The position numbers and the translations under genes were made by a program. Under the pieces are notes generated by a model, which was not told the origin of the DNA, did not search any database, and saw only the letters and a program-made list of their open reading frames with translations. A stretch of DNA of 64,000 nucleotides from Arion vulgaris (lineage: Eukaryota > Mollusca > Gastropoda > Stylommatophora > Arionidae): assembly GCA_020796225.1 (NCBI GenBank), contig CM036756.1, forward strand, positions 51,130,363-51,194,362, in the 5' to 3' direction. This document shows, one piece after another, positions 1-10,013 of this stretch. How positions within the stretch are numbered: the first letter of the stretch is position 1; each line of letters starts with the position of its first letter.

Positions 1-68
1 ATTTGAAATCTTATTTTCTGTTGACAAGTTTAAGCGGATAATTTTGTAGATCTCTACTTTACGAGCTC

Positions 69-362
69 TATTTGATACAACATTACTTGATACAACATTA
101 CTTGATATAACATTATTTGATATAACATTACTTGATATAACATTACTTGATATAACATTATTTGATATAACATTACTTGATATAACATTACTTGATATAA
201 CATTACTTATATAACATTACTTGATATAACATTACTTGATATAACATTACTTATATAACATTACTTGATATAACATTACTTGAAATAACATTACTTGACA
301 CAACATTACTCGACACAACATTACTTGATACAACATTACTCGACACAACATTACTTGACATA
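69..362. repeat. 15-bp AT-rich tandem array
   Basis: About 19 copies of a 15-bp unit of the form TTGATATAACATTAC. Later copies drift to TTGACACAACATTAC and TTGATACAACATTAC, and a few are shortened by one or two bases. The array sits immediately downstream of the 3' end of the minus-strand RTE fragment that follows, so it may be an expansion of that element's terminal repeat. It has no coding potential. Confidence 0.95.
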
Positions 363-408
363 ATATAACATAGAGACGTTAAATATTGGAACAATTTGAG
401 TTAGTTAG

Positions 409-1055
409 TTAGTTTGTTCCTTTCGTGCCAAAGGCGGCACATAGGGCAGAGGTTTTAGATCTCCATGTGATACGGTTCTTTGCTAGCAGTTGGAGATCTT
501 GTATGGTTTTACATCCCAATAGTTTACTTTCTTGTTGGATTGTTCTTCGAAGAGTGGTCTTTGGTCTTCCACGTTTTCTTTTCCCAACTGGTGACCACAT
601 AGGACTTGTCGATTTAGTCTCTTTTCGTCTGATCTAAGCACATGACCTAAATATTTCCACCTTCGTTTCCTTATAATATTTGATACGGGTTGTTGGTGTG
701 TTCTATCTCTCACTGTGTTGTTAGAAACGAAATCACTCCATTTGACTTTTAATAATTTTCGTAGACATTTATTCTCAAAGCTGTCCAGTTTCTTATCAAT
801 TTTCTTTGTTGATTTCCAACTTTCACAACCGTAGGTCAGTACAGGAATCACACATGACCTAAATAATTTAACTTTTGTGCATATACTAAGGTCTTGAGAT
901 TGCCAGATATTCGTTAATTTAGTGAAGGCACTAGCTGCTATAGCAATACGAGAGTTTATTTCTTTCATCGTGTCTCCGTTGTTTGACACTTTACTACCCA
1001 AATATGACAATTTGAGTACAGGTTTTAATTTTACATACAAAATAATCACATAAAA
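409..1055 (-). pseudogene. 3' end of RTE-type LINE ORF2 (reverse transcriptase C-terminal tail), truncated and frameshifted
   Basis: Reading leftward, the frame begins inside the element around KPVLKLSYLGSKVSNNG and continues through the RTE-type tail motifs LTYGCESW, CLRKLLKVKW and RRWKYLGHVLRSDEKRLNRQ. Near 600 a single-base shift moves the sequence into another frame, which carries GKRKRGRPKTTLRRTIQQE and ends at a TAA at 409-411. The endonuclease and catalytic reverse transcriptase parts are absent, so this is a 5'-truncated dead copy. No ATG belongs to it. Just after the stop lies a short TTAG repeat and then the 15-bp array. Family assignment rests on my recognition of the tail motifs; RTE is much more likely than CR1 or Jockey. 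Confidence 0.85.
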
Positions 1056-1080
1056 TGAAATAAACGTTCCGACCAATACG

Positions 1081-2300
1081 CATTAATGAAGGTAAATAAA
1101 AGGACAAACATACACATTAGAAAGAATCATCAATGCAATGAAAACGTAAAAACACAAGCAAAATGTTATATGCTATACAACCTGATCAATTATGTTACAT
1201 TGATTACGACTTACTGGTAGAAAAGTCGGTTGTTGTTTTTTTCAATCTTGTTTCATGATTTTTCTTTTCTGACATCAAATTGTAATCTACTTGTTCCAAC
1301 ATTCATCACATTTTTGTTAATTTTTACCGCAGCCATCTATCCCAGATCACTTGAAGCTGATTTATTCAGCTGTGTTTGTTGTCTGTTTATCCCATGCAAT
1401 CTAACGGAGGAGGTCATATCCCGAGCTGAGAAATCTTCTTTACAGGACGAAATATTTGATGCTGTGATTATTTTGTACCTTCAAGACACGCTGAGAATGA
1501 TTCATTCGAGCAGACAAAAGCAATTCTTCTACAAGATTTCCTGCGGTGGAGATCAAATAGATTCTTGCTCTGCTGGTAAAATAGATATGTGGTAGGAACG
1601 CCATATTGGTATAAATCTTATAATATATTCCTGTGTCTGATGTGTGTCCCCTTATACACGGCTTCAATTTAAATCCAATATTCACAATTTTTTCTGCAAA
1701 ATTTTATCATGAAAATTTAGATCAACAAAAGAAACAGTTTCAAAATCGGATCAATATTAGCTTTAAAATTAAATTAAATCGAATTTGTGATGCCTAACCA
1801 CGTTTTTTACCACGTGATGAAGATTAGAGTGATCTAATCACTAAAATGACCACATAAGCATGGATTACGTCTTTTAATCAAAATACGTTATTAGCTATTC
1901 AACGTATGCTACATACACGCAAAAGCTATGTCAGCAGTTTCAAGACGGCATTAGATTAGTGTTGCCCGCGGACGACAGTAAAATTGCAATCTGTGCTGAC
2001 ATAGTTCCAGCCGGTCAACACGAGCAGAATTAAAGCGCGCATGTAGTAAACGATGTGCTGGGATTAATTTAAGATCTGTCTGCTTTAACCATGGTCGGTT
2101 ATATGTGACATGTCTAGAGTTGAAAGTGGAAACAATTTATATATGCTTGCAAACGACGGGGAAACAAGGAATGTTGTTTATTATCAGGCTCTCACAGAGA
2201 AAGAAATATAACTTACACAATAATTATGTAATTTTTCTAATTAAAACAAAATAGTACCATTAAAACAGTTTTTTTTTATAATCTAAATTCCCGTTACATA
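1081..2300. other. Intergenic stretch with no supported gene
   Basis: AT-rich sequence. A 121-codon plus-strand open frame (1230-1595) with a hydrophobic start is present, but it has no recognisable domain, no family resemblance and no conserved neighbour, so I do not call it a gene. No tandem repeat or terminal inverted repeat was noticed. Confidence 0.6.
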
Positions 2301-2308
2301 CGTTTTCG

Positions 2309-2337
2309 AATCCGAGCGAAGCCGGGTTAATTAGCTA
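2309..2337 (+). mobile_element. Possible Helitron-like 3' terminus
   Basis: A GC-rich stem-loop candidate (CCGAGCGAAGCCGGG) is followed by an AT stretch and GCTAG then T. This resembles the hairpin plus CTAG end of non-autonomous Helitrons, which insert between A and T. The matching 5' TC end was not found and no Rep/helicase is encoded nearby. Tentative. Confidence 0.3.
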
Positions 2338-2459
2338 GTATGTAATAAGAACGTCCCATGGTTATAACTATGTTACAAGAACGCCACATTAGTATAAATA
2401 TGTAATAAGAACGTCCCATGGTTATAACTATGTTACAAGGACGCTCCATTGGTATATTG
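2338..2459. repeat. 60-bp direct repeat, two copies
   Basis: Two near-identical 60-bp units starting TGTAATAAGAACGTCCCATGG lie head to tail just after the putative Helitron end and directly before the first LINE. Confidence 0.8.
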
Positions 2460-2461
2460 GA

Positions 2462-4924
2462 CAGCAGAGGTTCAGAAGCTTGAAAACGACCTTGAGTTGG
2501 CAAGCAGAGAGGCAGAACAGGCACAGACAGTAACGACCAATACTGCTTACAAGACGGCAGAGTCTAAGTACAAACGGGAGGTCAAACGGTCAGCACGACA
2601 GAGTTGAGTAGATAAGACCGAATCCCTGAACCTTGATAGGGACGGACATAAATTGTGGAAGCTGGCAAAAGCGTAACACCAGCTCAATAGTCCTGGGACA
2701 AAATAAAAGGATGTGCTCGGGAGGGGAAGCTGCAAATATTCTAATAAAAAAATATGCCGAAGACAGCATAACAAAATACAAACATTATGACACAAAGAGA
2801 AAAGCGAGAGCCCTCCAAGGCGAGCCAAGAAAAGCCGATAGTCACCTAACGGATACATTCACCAGAAACGAGTTAGAAGAGGCATTAAGGTAGCTCAAGC
2901 TCAGAAAATCGACTGGAAAGGATGGGATCACAAATGAGATGCTCAAAGTCTTGGGAACTACAGTAAAGACAGCTCTACTGGCCGTCCTAAATATGTCGTG
3001 GAGGACAGGTATAGTTCTAAGAGAATGGAAGAAAGCGATCATGGTACCCATCCTGAAGCCAGGCAAAGATAAACTCGACCCGGCGAGTTACAAACCAATA
3101 AGCCTCCTAAGCTGCACGGACAAACTCATGGAACGCATGGTGAACAAACGGTTATCTTGGCACTTGGAGAGCAAAGGGCTTCTCATGGAGCGGCATGGAG
3201 TCTTCCGGAAGTACCGATCTACCGAAGATCAGATAACCTATATCGCCCAGGAAATCGAGGACAGTTTCCAGGAAAAGAAGCAGACACTGGCAGTTTTGGT
3301 AGACATCGAAAAGGCGTTCGACACAGTCTGGAAAGAAGGACTAAAACTGAAACTCCTCACCCTTGGTATAAAGGGAAGAATGTACAAATGGCTTGATAGA
3401 TACCTAGAGAACAGAACAGCAAGGGTTCAAGTTCAGCGGTACATAAGCATGAAGGCCACATTAGAGCAAGAATCCCCCAAGGAGGAGTGCTCTCACCAAC
3501 TCTCTTTCTAATCTTTGTCAACGACATAGCAACATGCCTACTGAAGCGAGAACGCTCAGCCATGTATGCCGACGACCTGGCAATCTGGGCGAGAGTGGAG
3601 TCAATGCCTATTGCAACCAATCGACTGCAAGATACGCTAAATAAGCTGGAAATCTGATAAAAAAAGTGGAGCATGAACATAAACGCGTTCATTACCACAT
3701 ACACAGTGTTCTCGCAGAATAAACAGAATTATAGAATTAAGTTTAAAGTCAATGGGCAAGACCTTCGGGAAAGCAAAAATCCAACTTACCTGGGAGTCAC
3801 AATAGACCAAAGGCTGACACGGTGCGCCCAAATAGACAATGCTACGACAAAAGGACGACAGAGGCTCAACATGATGTGCAAATTCGCAGGCCCCGTAGAG
3901 AGCAAACACCAGAATCCTCACACCACTATACTCTTGAAGAGTGCGACCGGTCCTGGAGTACGGCATTGCAGCATGGAGCAGTGCATCCAACAACAATTCG
4001 CAAAAGGGAGCAGTAGTCAGAACAGAGCAGCACGCATTATCACAGGAGCCATGAAGTCCACACCCATCAAGGCGATAGAAACAGTCACAAGCCTCCAACC
4101 AATGCTAGACCACAGAGACAGGAAGGTTTCGATACTTTCCGAGAAACTGAAACGGCTTAACTCCCACCCTATGTATGTCAGGATGAACGAACTAGGAAGG
4201 GGCAGGCTACAGAGAACCAGCTTTGCAAAAAGTGGCAAAGCACTGAGTCAAGTCCACCCGGTCTTAGCAAATTGTATACCCGAACTGATACAGGCAACTG
4301 ATAAGAGCCCGCCGTGGAAGATCAATATGCCAGAATTAAGGGAATCAATCCCAGGTATACTTAAGACAGGGCAGCAAGAAACTGCGAAAGAAGAGAGGTT
4401 ACCAAAACATTCATAGAGACAGAGTACCATGAAAATGAGTGGACACACGTGTATACCGATGGATCGGCAGTGGACGCAATCACCGATGGCGGAGGAGGCA
4501 TAGTGCTTAAACTCTCAAAGAAAGTGAAGATCACGAAGTCGATTCCCACAGGCAAGTTCTCAAACAACTACCGGGCAGAGGCACTAAGAACAGCAGCCGA
4601 AATGATCTTAGAGAAAAGAAGCGCCTCACACAACAAAGTCGTAATATTCACCGATGCTCTGTCTGTCATCACAGTGCTAAAAAGCGCAGCCAAAACAGAA
4701 CTCAATGAACTGAAAGAGATCTTCGGTATACTAGTAAACTCACTTAAACGCACGGTCATTCAATGGATATCACCACATTGCAACATACGTGGTAACGAGA
4801 AAGCCGACAGGATAGCAAAAGCAGGAGGACAACTACCGCAGACTGATCACGAGATCAGCTATGAGGAGGCCAGAACAACTATCGGCTGGCAGTATAATAA
4901 AAAAATGATTGAAAGACCACCCAC
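2462..4924 (+). mobile_element. I-clade LINE copy 1, reverse transcriptase and RNase H part (degenerate)
   Basis: Non-LTR retrotransposon ORF2 remnant. A lysine-rich connector (ESKYKREVKRSARQS) leads into reverse transcriptase: WKKAIMVPILKPGKD, SYKPISLLSC, LVDIEKAFDTVWKEG, then in the next frame IPQGGVLSPTLFLIFVNDI and the catalytic YADD at 3565-3576, followed by NPTYLGVTIDQRLT and RAARIITGAMKSTPIKAIE. Damage includes in-frame stops near 2605, at 2891-2893 (TAG) and at 3655-3660 (TGA TAA), a shift between about 3430 and 3466, and another near 4400. The 5' part with the endonuclease is missing. The C-terminal RNase H points to the I clade. It resembles the molluscan nimbus-type elements I recall, but this was not checked. 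Confidence 0.9.
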
Positions 4925-4937
4925 AACACATCAATGA
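4407..4937 (+). pseudogene. RNase H domain of I-clade LINE copy 1
   Basis: In a separate frame from the upstream reverse transcriptase, this segment reads as an RNase H1-type domain that would degrade the RNA strand of the element's cDNA hybrid. The acidic residues are visible in order: D in VYTDGSAV, E in NYRAEALRTA, D in IFTDALSVI, and D in RGNEKADRIAK, with the W-I-S-P-H-C-N segment before the last. The domain itself has no stop. It cannot be translated with the reverse transcriptase because of the shift near 4400. After QYNKKMIERPP the sequence runs into the 47-bp array, and the normal tail resumes only at about 6155. Confidence 0.85.
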
Positions 4938-5208
4938 TGGGTACTATGGTCTGTCCCGTAGTCTTCTTCTCAACACATCAATGATGGGTACTATGGTCTG
5001 TTCCGTAGTCTTCTTCTCAACACATCAATGATGGGTACAATGGTCTGTTCCGTAGTCTTCTTCTCAACACATCAATGATGGGTACTATGGTATGTCCCGT
5101 AGTCTTCTTCTCAACACATCAATGATGGGTACTATGGTCTGTTCCGTAGTCTTCTTCTCAACACATCAATGATGGGTACTATGGTCTGTCCCGTAGTCTT
5201 CTTCTTCT
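4925..5208. repeat. 47-bp minisatellite, about 6 copies
   Basis: Unit begins AACACATCAATGATGGGTAC and ends TAGTCTTCTTCTC. Copies are nearly identical, differing by GTCTGTCCC/GTCTGTTCC and a few point changes. It starts exactly where the LINE RNase H frame ends, so it interrupts the element. Confidence 0.95.
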
Positions 5209-5249
5209 TTCTTCTTAGCGTTCATTCTTTACCACCAATTTTAATCACT

Positions 5250-5970
5250 CTTTGTCAAGAACGTGTATACTTCTTTGTGATATGTTTGATCTTTGTCAAG
5301 AACATGTATACTTCTTTGTGATATGTTTGATCTTTGTCAAGAACATGTATACTTCTTTGTGATATGTTTGATCTTTGTCAAGAACATGTATACTTCTTTG
5401 TGATATGTTTGATCTTTGTCAAGAACATGTATACTTCTTTGTGATATGTTTGATCTTTGTCAAGAACGTGTATACTTCTTTGTGATATGTTTGATCTTTG
5501 TCAAGAATGTGTATACTTCTTTGTGATATGTTTGATCTTTGTCAAGAACGTGTATACTTCTTTGTGATATGTTTGATCTTTGTCAAGAACATGTATACTT
5601 CTTTGTGATATGTTTGATCTTTGTCAAGAACATGTATACTTCTTTGTGATATGTTTGATCTTTGTCAAGAACATGTATACTTCTTTGTGATATGTTTGAT
5701 CTTTGTCAAGAACATGTATACTTCTTTGTGATATGTTTGATCTTTGTCAAGAACATGTATACTTCTTTGTGATATGTTTGATCTTTGTCAAGAACGTGTA
5801 TACTTCTTTGTGATATGTTTGATCTTTGTCAAGAACATGTATACTTCTTTGTGATATGTTTGATCTTTGTCAAGAACATGTATACTTCTTTGTGATATGT
5901 TTGATCTTTGTCAAGAACGTGTATACTTCTTTGTGATATGTTTGATCTTTGTCAAGAACGTGTAAACGTT
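5250..5970. repeat. 41-bp minisatellite, about 17 copies
   Basis: Unit TTTGTCAAGAACATGTATAC plus TTCTTTGTGATATGTTTGATC. The main variation is ACATG versus ACGTG within the unit. Copies are otherwise almost perfect, suggesting recent amplification. It is the second array inside LINE copy 1. Confidence 0.95.
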
Positions 5971-6154
5971 GCACATTGGTTTGGTAGGCCCCTAAACGCA
6001 TAAACTTCTATATGTTTAGGACATGTGCATCCGATTTCAACCAAACCTCCTTAGTCGCCTCTTACGACATGCGTGGCAGGTAACAGTGGTTCTATTCTTT
6101 ACACCCCAATTTTGGCCCCGGTAACCACTTGTCCCGAAGTGAACAAGTTGCCAT
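5971..6154. other. Unassigned spacer inside LINE copy 1
   Basis: Lies between the 41-bp array and the resumed LINE tail. It contains AGTCGCCTCTTACGACATGC followed by a TATTCTTTACACCCC segment, which reminds me of a dispersed motif in molluscan repeats. I cannot verify this and see no coding frame. Confidence 0.35.
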
Positions 6155-6512
6155 ATTCCGCCTCCGTACCGGCCATAACAGACTCCGTGCCCACATGTTT
6201 AACAAATTTTAAATTGGCACAACTAGCCTGTTCCACTGTGAAAAGGCGGACATGACGGCAGAGCACATACTGCAAGACTGCCAGCTGTTAGCAGCCCAGA
6301 GAAAAGAAACTTGACCCGATAAAACAGAGCTTTGCGAGAAGCTGTACGGAGGGACAGAGCACATACTGCAAGACTGCCAGCTGTTAGCAGCCCAGAGAAA
6401 AGAAACTTGACCCGATAAAACAGAGCTTCGCGAGAAGCTGTACGGAGGGACGGAGTCTCAAAAAGCAACAGTAAAATTCATGATAAAATCTGGTTCATCA
6501 GTCTAGGCGGGG
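6155..6512 (+). mobile_element. I-clade LINE copy 1, C-terminal tail with a 96-bp internal duplication
   Basis: The LINE reading resumes with FRLRTGHNRLRAHMFNKFKL and then the Cys/His-type tail AEHILQDCQLLAAQRKET and ELCEKLYGG. The segment from AEHILQDC to YGGT (96 bp, 32 codons) is present twice in tandem, at about 6261 and 6357. It ends near KFMIKSGSSV and a TAG, then passes into a GA-rich tract. Order and strand match the upstream part (2462-4924), so this is the same copy split by two minisatellites. Confidence 0.8.
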
Positions 6513-6515
6513 ATC

Positions 6516-6536
6516 GCGCGAGAGAGAGAGAGAGAA
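6516..6536. repeat. Short GA tract
   Basis: CGCGAGAGAGAGAGAGAG-type tract directly after the LINE tail. Confidence 0.7.
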
Positions 6537-6640
6537 TGAGATAGAAGGGTAAGTACATACACTAACAGACTTCAAATATGTCCTCTAGTTACTGTTCGAA
6601 ATTAAGGACCGCACATAGAATTGTGATTTCTACCATAATG

Positions 6641-6998
6641 TTACATCATTGAGTGTAAATAAAGAAACCAATCGATTTCATTGATTAGTTTGACCCATTT
6701 GAACTGGATTTGTCTCGTCATTGTCGAAATTTGCTTAAGGCGGCTTTTAAAGTGGTCCTTCAGTTTGCAGTGATCAGCTATTAAACCAATAGCCCAGTCA
6801 TTTCCGTTGCTTCCTCTGGGGTTCTTGTAAGAAAACTCTTTGTGCTTAGCCCAGTCATTGAAGTTTAGAACACAGGATAGAGAGGTACGTGAGGCTCTTA
6901 AAGCACCAAGTTCTGCTGCTAATATATCGTTGACCCCTATTTCTGAAGTGATTTCATTTAGTTTAATAATGACACTACTCAAATTTGTTTCTATTTCT
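6641..6998 (-). CDS. Possible coding exon, unknown protein
   Basis: A minus-strand open frame of about 120 codons, preceded by a polypyrimidine tract and AAG (reads TTTTTTTACTTCTTCAAG then AGAAATAG), i.e. a plausible 3' splice site at 6999-7000. There is no ATG at the start, so if real it is an internal or terminal exon. The product would begin REIETNLSSVIIKLNEI, pass through LNFNDWAKHKEFSYKNPRGS and end in WFLYLHSMM and a stop. It is charged, helical-looking and free of obvious membrane segments. A 12-residue piece around EF-YK-PRGSNG is repeated at 23.37-23.41 kb in a conserved frame, which argues for past coding. I recognise no family. It could be a degenerate exon of a gene duplicated by transposition. 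Confidence 0.3.
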
Positions 6999-7058
6999 CT
7001 TGAAGAAGTAAAAAAAGATGACGATAGCACTTTGTTAATAGCATGTATAACACACTAG

Positions 7059-7094
7059 CTCATTAGATAAAAATATTAATAGCTAGCTCACTGG

Positions 7095-7134
<40 letters not shown>

Positions 7135-7872
7135 CTATTCACGTGCGTGGGGGCGTGTATATGTACTTTAAAACATGCGTGCGTGTTTGCAGGCGGGAGT
7201 GCTTGTTTTATTTTCTAAGGGTGGAACGAGATCAGAATGTTCTAGATAATGTTACGAACAACCGTGGCGAGAACCAAAACCCACTTATCAAAATCTGATC
7301 TATTTTTAAAATAGGCGGAGGAAAGCACTGCGCCAAAAACTGTGTTCCATGTTACACAATTTGAACTTTTTGATCAGTACAGATGTTTACATCACAGAGG
7401 ACGTGGAATAGGAGGGGCATTAAGTGAACATGGAGAATACTATTCAATTGTCCATATGATGATGGAACACATGATTGGGAATAGCTGTTGGAATTTTATG
7501 TTGGGATTTTCTGTTCGAACTGTCAGGTGTACCTGACAAGAAATGCATAAGTGCAGGTAATTTCACTGCTAAGTGAAGAGAATAAGGAAACAAAACGGAA
7601 AATACACAAATCGGTGCTTTGAGAAATGCGCTTGATATTATTTTTCTGTTATCGTCGTCAGCACTGTTTAAATTCTGACTGCGGTCTTTGGAAGGCCTGA
7701 GATCTTCACTGGTTCCCCACAATGTATCCCGAAGGGTTGATCCTTAGGGCAGGCTTCCGCTCTATGCCCGGCAATGATGTAACAGTCTTGCGAGACGTGT
7801 TCTGAGGTTCTGCTTATTTGCCCATAGTCAAAACGGCAGAGTCTCTCAGAACAATTTTCTACAGCTATACTC
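7059..7872. other. Non-coding stretch with TC microsatellite
   Basis: A perfect TC dinucleotide run of about 36 bp lies at 7097-7132. The rest shows only short open frames on both strands and no recognisable element. Confidence 0.6.
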
Positions 7873-8470
7873 TAAGACTATACTGAAGAAAGTAGAAGAC
7901 TATTATTCCTAGAAGAGCAGGTGAAATCTCACTGATGGAAGTAGCAGACTTCCTAGCAGATCAGGTGAAATCTCACTGAAGAAAGTAGAAGACTATTATT
8001 CCTAGAAGAGCAGGTGAAATATCACTGCTCTGCTCGAAAGTCTTCTACTTTCATCAGTGAAATTTCACCTGCTCTGCTAGGATGGCTTCTACTTTCATCA
8101 GTGAGATTTCACCTGCTCTGCTAGGATGGCTTCTACTTTCATCAGTGAGATTTCACCTGCTCTGCTAGGAAGTCTTATACTTTCATCAGTGAGATTTCAC
8201 CTGCTCTGCTAGGAAGTCTTATACTTTCATCAGTGAGATTTCACCTGCTCTGCTAGGAAGTCTTATACTTTCATCAGTGAGATTTCACCCGCTCTTCTAG
8301 GAATAATAGACTTCTATTTCCATCAGTGAGATTTCACCTACTCTTCTAGGAATAATAGACTTCTATTTCCATCAGTGAGATTTCACCTACTCTTCTAGGA
8401 ATAGTAGACTTCTACTTCCATCAGTGAGATTTCACTGCTCTGCTAGGAATAATAGACTATTATTCCTAGC
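7873..8470. repeat. 44-bp minisatellite with an inverted left arm
   Basis: About nine right-hand copies (8035-8470) read TTCTACTTTCATCAGTGAG then ATTTCACCTGCTCTGCTAGGA. The left part (about 7873-8030) carries three copies of the same unit in reverse complement (CAGGTGAAATCTCACTGA and so on). The turn-round point is near 8030. The two arms could fold into a long hairpin. Confidence 0.9.
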
Positions 8471-8477
8471 AGCACTA

Positions 8478-8655
8478 CAACACAAAGTTTGGAAGACACA
8501 CTTACCAAACTGAAAATCTGGACAGAAAAGTGGTGCATGAGCATTAACGCCGCAAAAACCAAGTACACTCTGTTCTCGCAGAACAATCAGAACCACAAAG
8601 TAAAGCTTAAAATAAACGGGCAAGATTTCCAGAAAGCAAAAACCCAACGGTCACA
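8478..8655 (+). mobile_element. I-clade LINE fragment (post-YADD segment)
   Basis: Encodes SLEDTLTKLKIWTEKWCMSI and KTKYTLFSQNNQNHKVKLKI, homologous to the segment right after the YADD in LINE copy 1 (LQDTLNKLEI..KKWSMNINA). It ends at KAKTQ and joins abruptly to a segment that belongs much further upstream in ORF2, so this is a separate truncated copy or a rearranged one. Confidence 0.8.
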
Positions 8656-10013
8656 CTACTAAATGAAGAAAATACCACCAGCCATGCCTGCACAGTCATA
8701 GAAGAAGGAGGGAAAACCTACACTGGCAAAATAGCTGCAAATATCCTTGTGGATGGCTTTGCCAAGAAAAGTAACATTCATATGCCTAAAAGCCAAATCA
8801 GGGAAACCAAAAAGAACTAAAAAAATTAACAAAATACAGGCAGACAAACAGGACATAATGAACAACCCTTTCTCCCTCAAAGAACTGGACAGCGCAATAA
8901 AAAAACTAAAGAAAAAAGGCACCAGGACCAAACGGGGTGACAAATGAAATGATAATAAATCTAGGAACAGGTGGCAGACAACACTTCCTGGACCTGATAA
9001 ACCAATCTTGGATGCAAGGAGTATATCCAAAGGAATGGAAAGAGGCGGAAATAATCCCTATAGCAAAAAAGGCAAGCCCAAGGAAAACAAAGCAAGCTAC
9101 CGTCCCATAAGCCTCCTCAGCTGCCTTAGGAAAACAATGGAACGGCTCGTAAACAACAGGCTGCTCAACTTTCTAGAGGTAAAGAAAATACTTGACGACT
9201 GTCAATCAGGCTTCAGAAAACACAGAAACACAGACGACCAAACCACCTATCTTGCCCAAGAAATTGAAGATGGCTTCCAGAATAAACACAAGCTGTTGGC
9301 CACCTTCTTCGACCTGACTAAAGCCTTCGACAAAGTCTGGAAAAAGGGCTTCTGCTAAAATTAACACAAAGCAGGGTCAAAGGTCACATGTTCACATGGA
9401 TCAGAGATTTCCTACACAGACGATGTCCAAGAGTCAAACCGGAAGGACACATAAGCAAGCTGGTCAGACTAGAAGATGGCGTTACACAGGGAAGTGCAAT
9501 ACCTCCTACACTCTTCATCCTTTTTATCAATGATCTTTTCAAACAATTTACATCTAACATTCACAAGGCACTCCATGCAGACGACTTGGCCATATGGACC
9601 CAAACAGAATACATAGAAACTGCCAAGATCAGAATGCAAGGAGCCATAAATACAGTAAAGAAATGGGCAGACACCTGGGGGGGTCACAATAAACCAAAAT
9701 AAGACAGTGTCAGCACTGTTCTCACTTCTACAAAACCGAACAAGTCGACTTGTACCTGACAACAAACCATTACCAAAGGAGGACAACCCTACCTATCTAG
9801 GGATAAAATTCAACAAAAGACTTACATGGGGTCCGAACATAGAAGAAATACAAAGGAAAGTCACACTAAGATTAGCCCTCATGAAAAAACTAGCAAGAAC
9901 TTTACTGGGGCGGAGATGCAAACACTACACGCCAAATATACACAGGATATGTACGCCCAAAACTGGAGTATGGCACAGGAGCCTACATAACCGCACCACA
10001 AACAAATCTACAC
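8656..10013 (+). mobile_element. I-clade LINE copy 2, reverse transcriptase part (degenerate)
   Basis: Starts at LLNEENTTSHACTVIEEGG and continues SLKELDSAIKKLK, APGPNGVTNEM, SYRPISLLSC, FDLTKAFDKVW, VTQGSAIPPTLFILFINDLF, a catalytic box reading HADD instead of YADD, then NPTYLGIKFNKRLTWGPNIE, RPKLEYGTGAY and ITAPQTNLHN. Single-base shifts occur near 8918, near 9068 (A run), near 9345, near 9680 (G run) and near 9908. The codons for ITAPQTNLH (about 9987-10013) are the founder of the 25-bp satellite that follows. The second half of the same copy is at 22.1-23.3 kb. 5'-truncated, no endonuclease. Confidence 0.9.

Noticed and set aside
1230..1595. 121-codon frame as a membrane protein gene
   Set aside because: Hydrophobic start only, no family likeness, no splice or transcript signal, AT-rich surroundings where such frames occur by chance.
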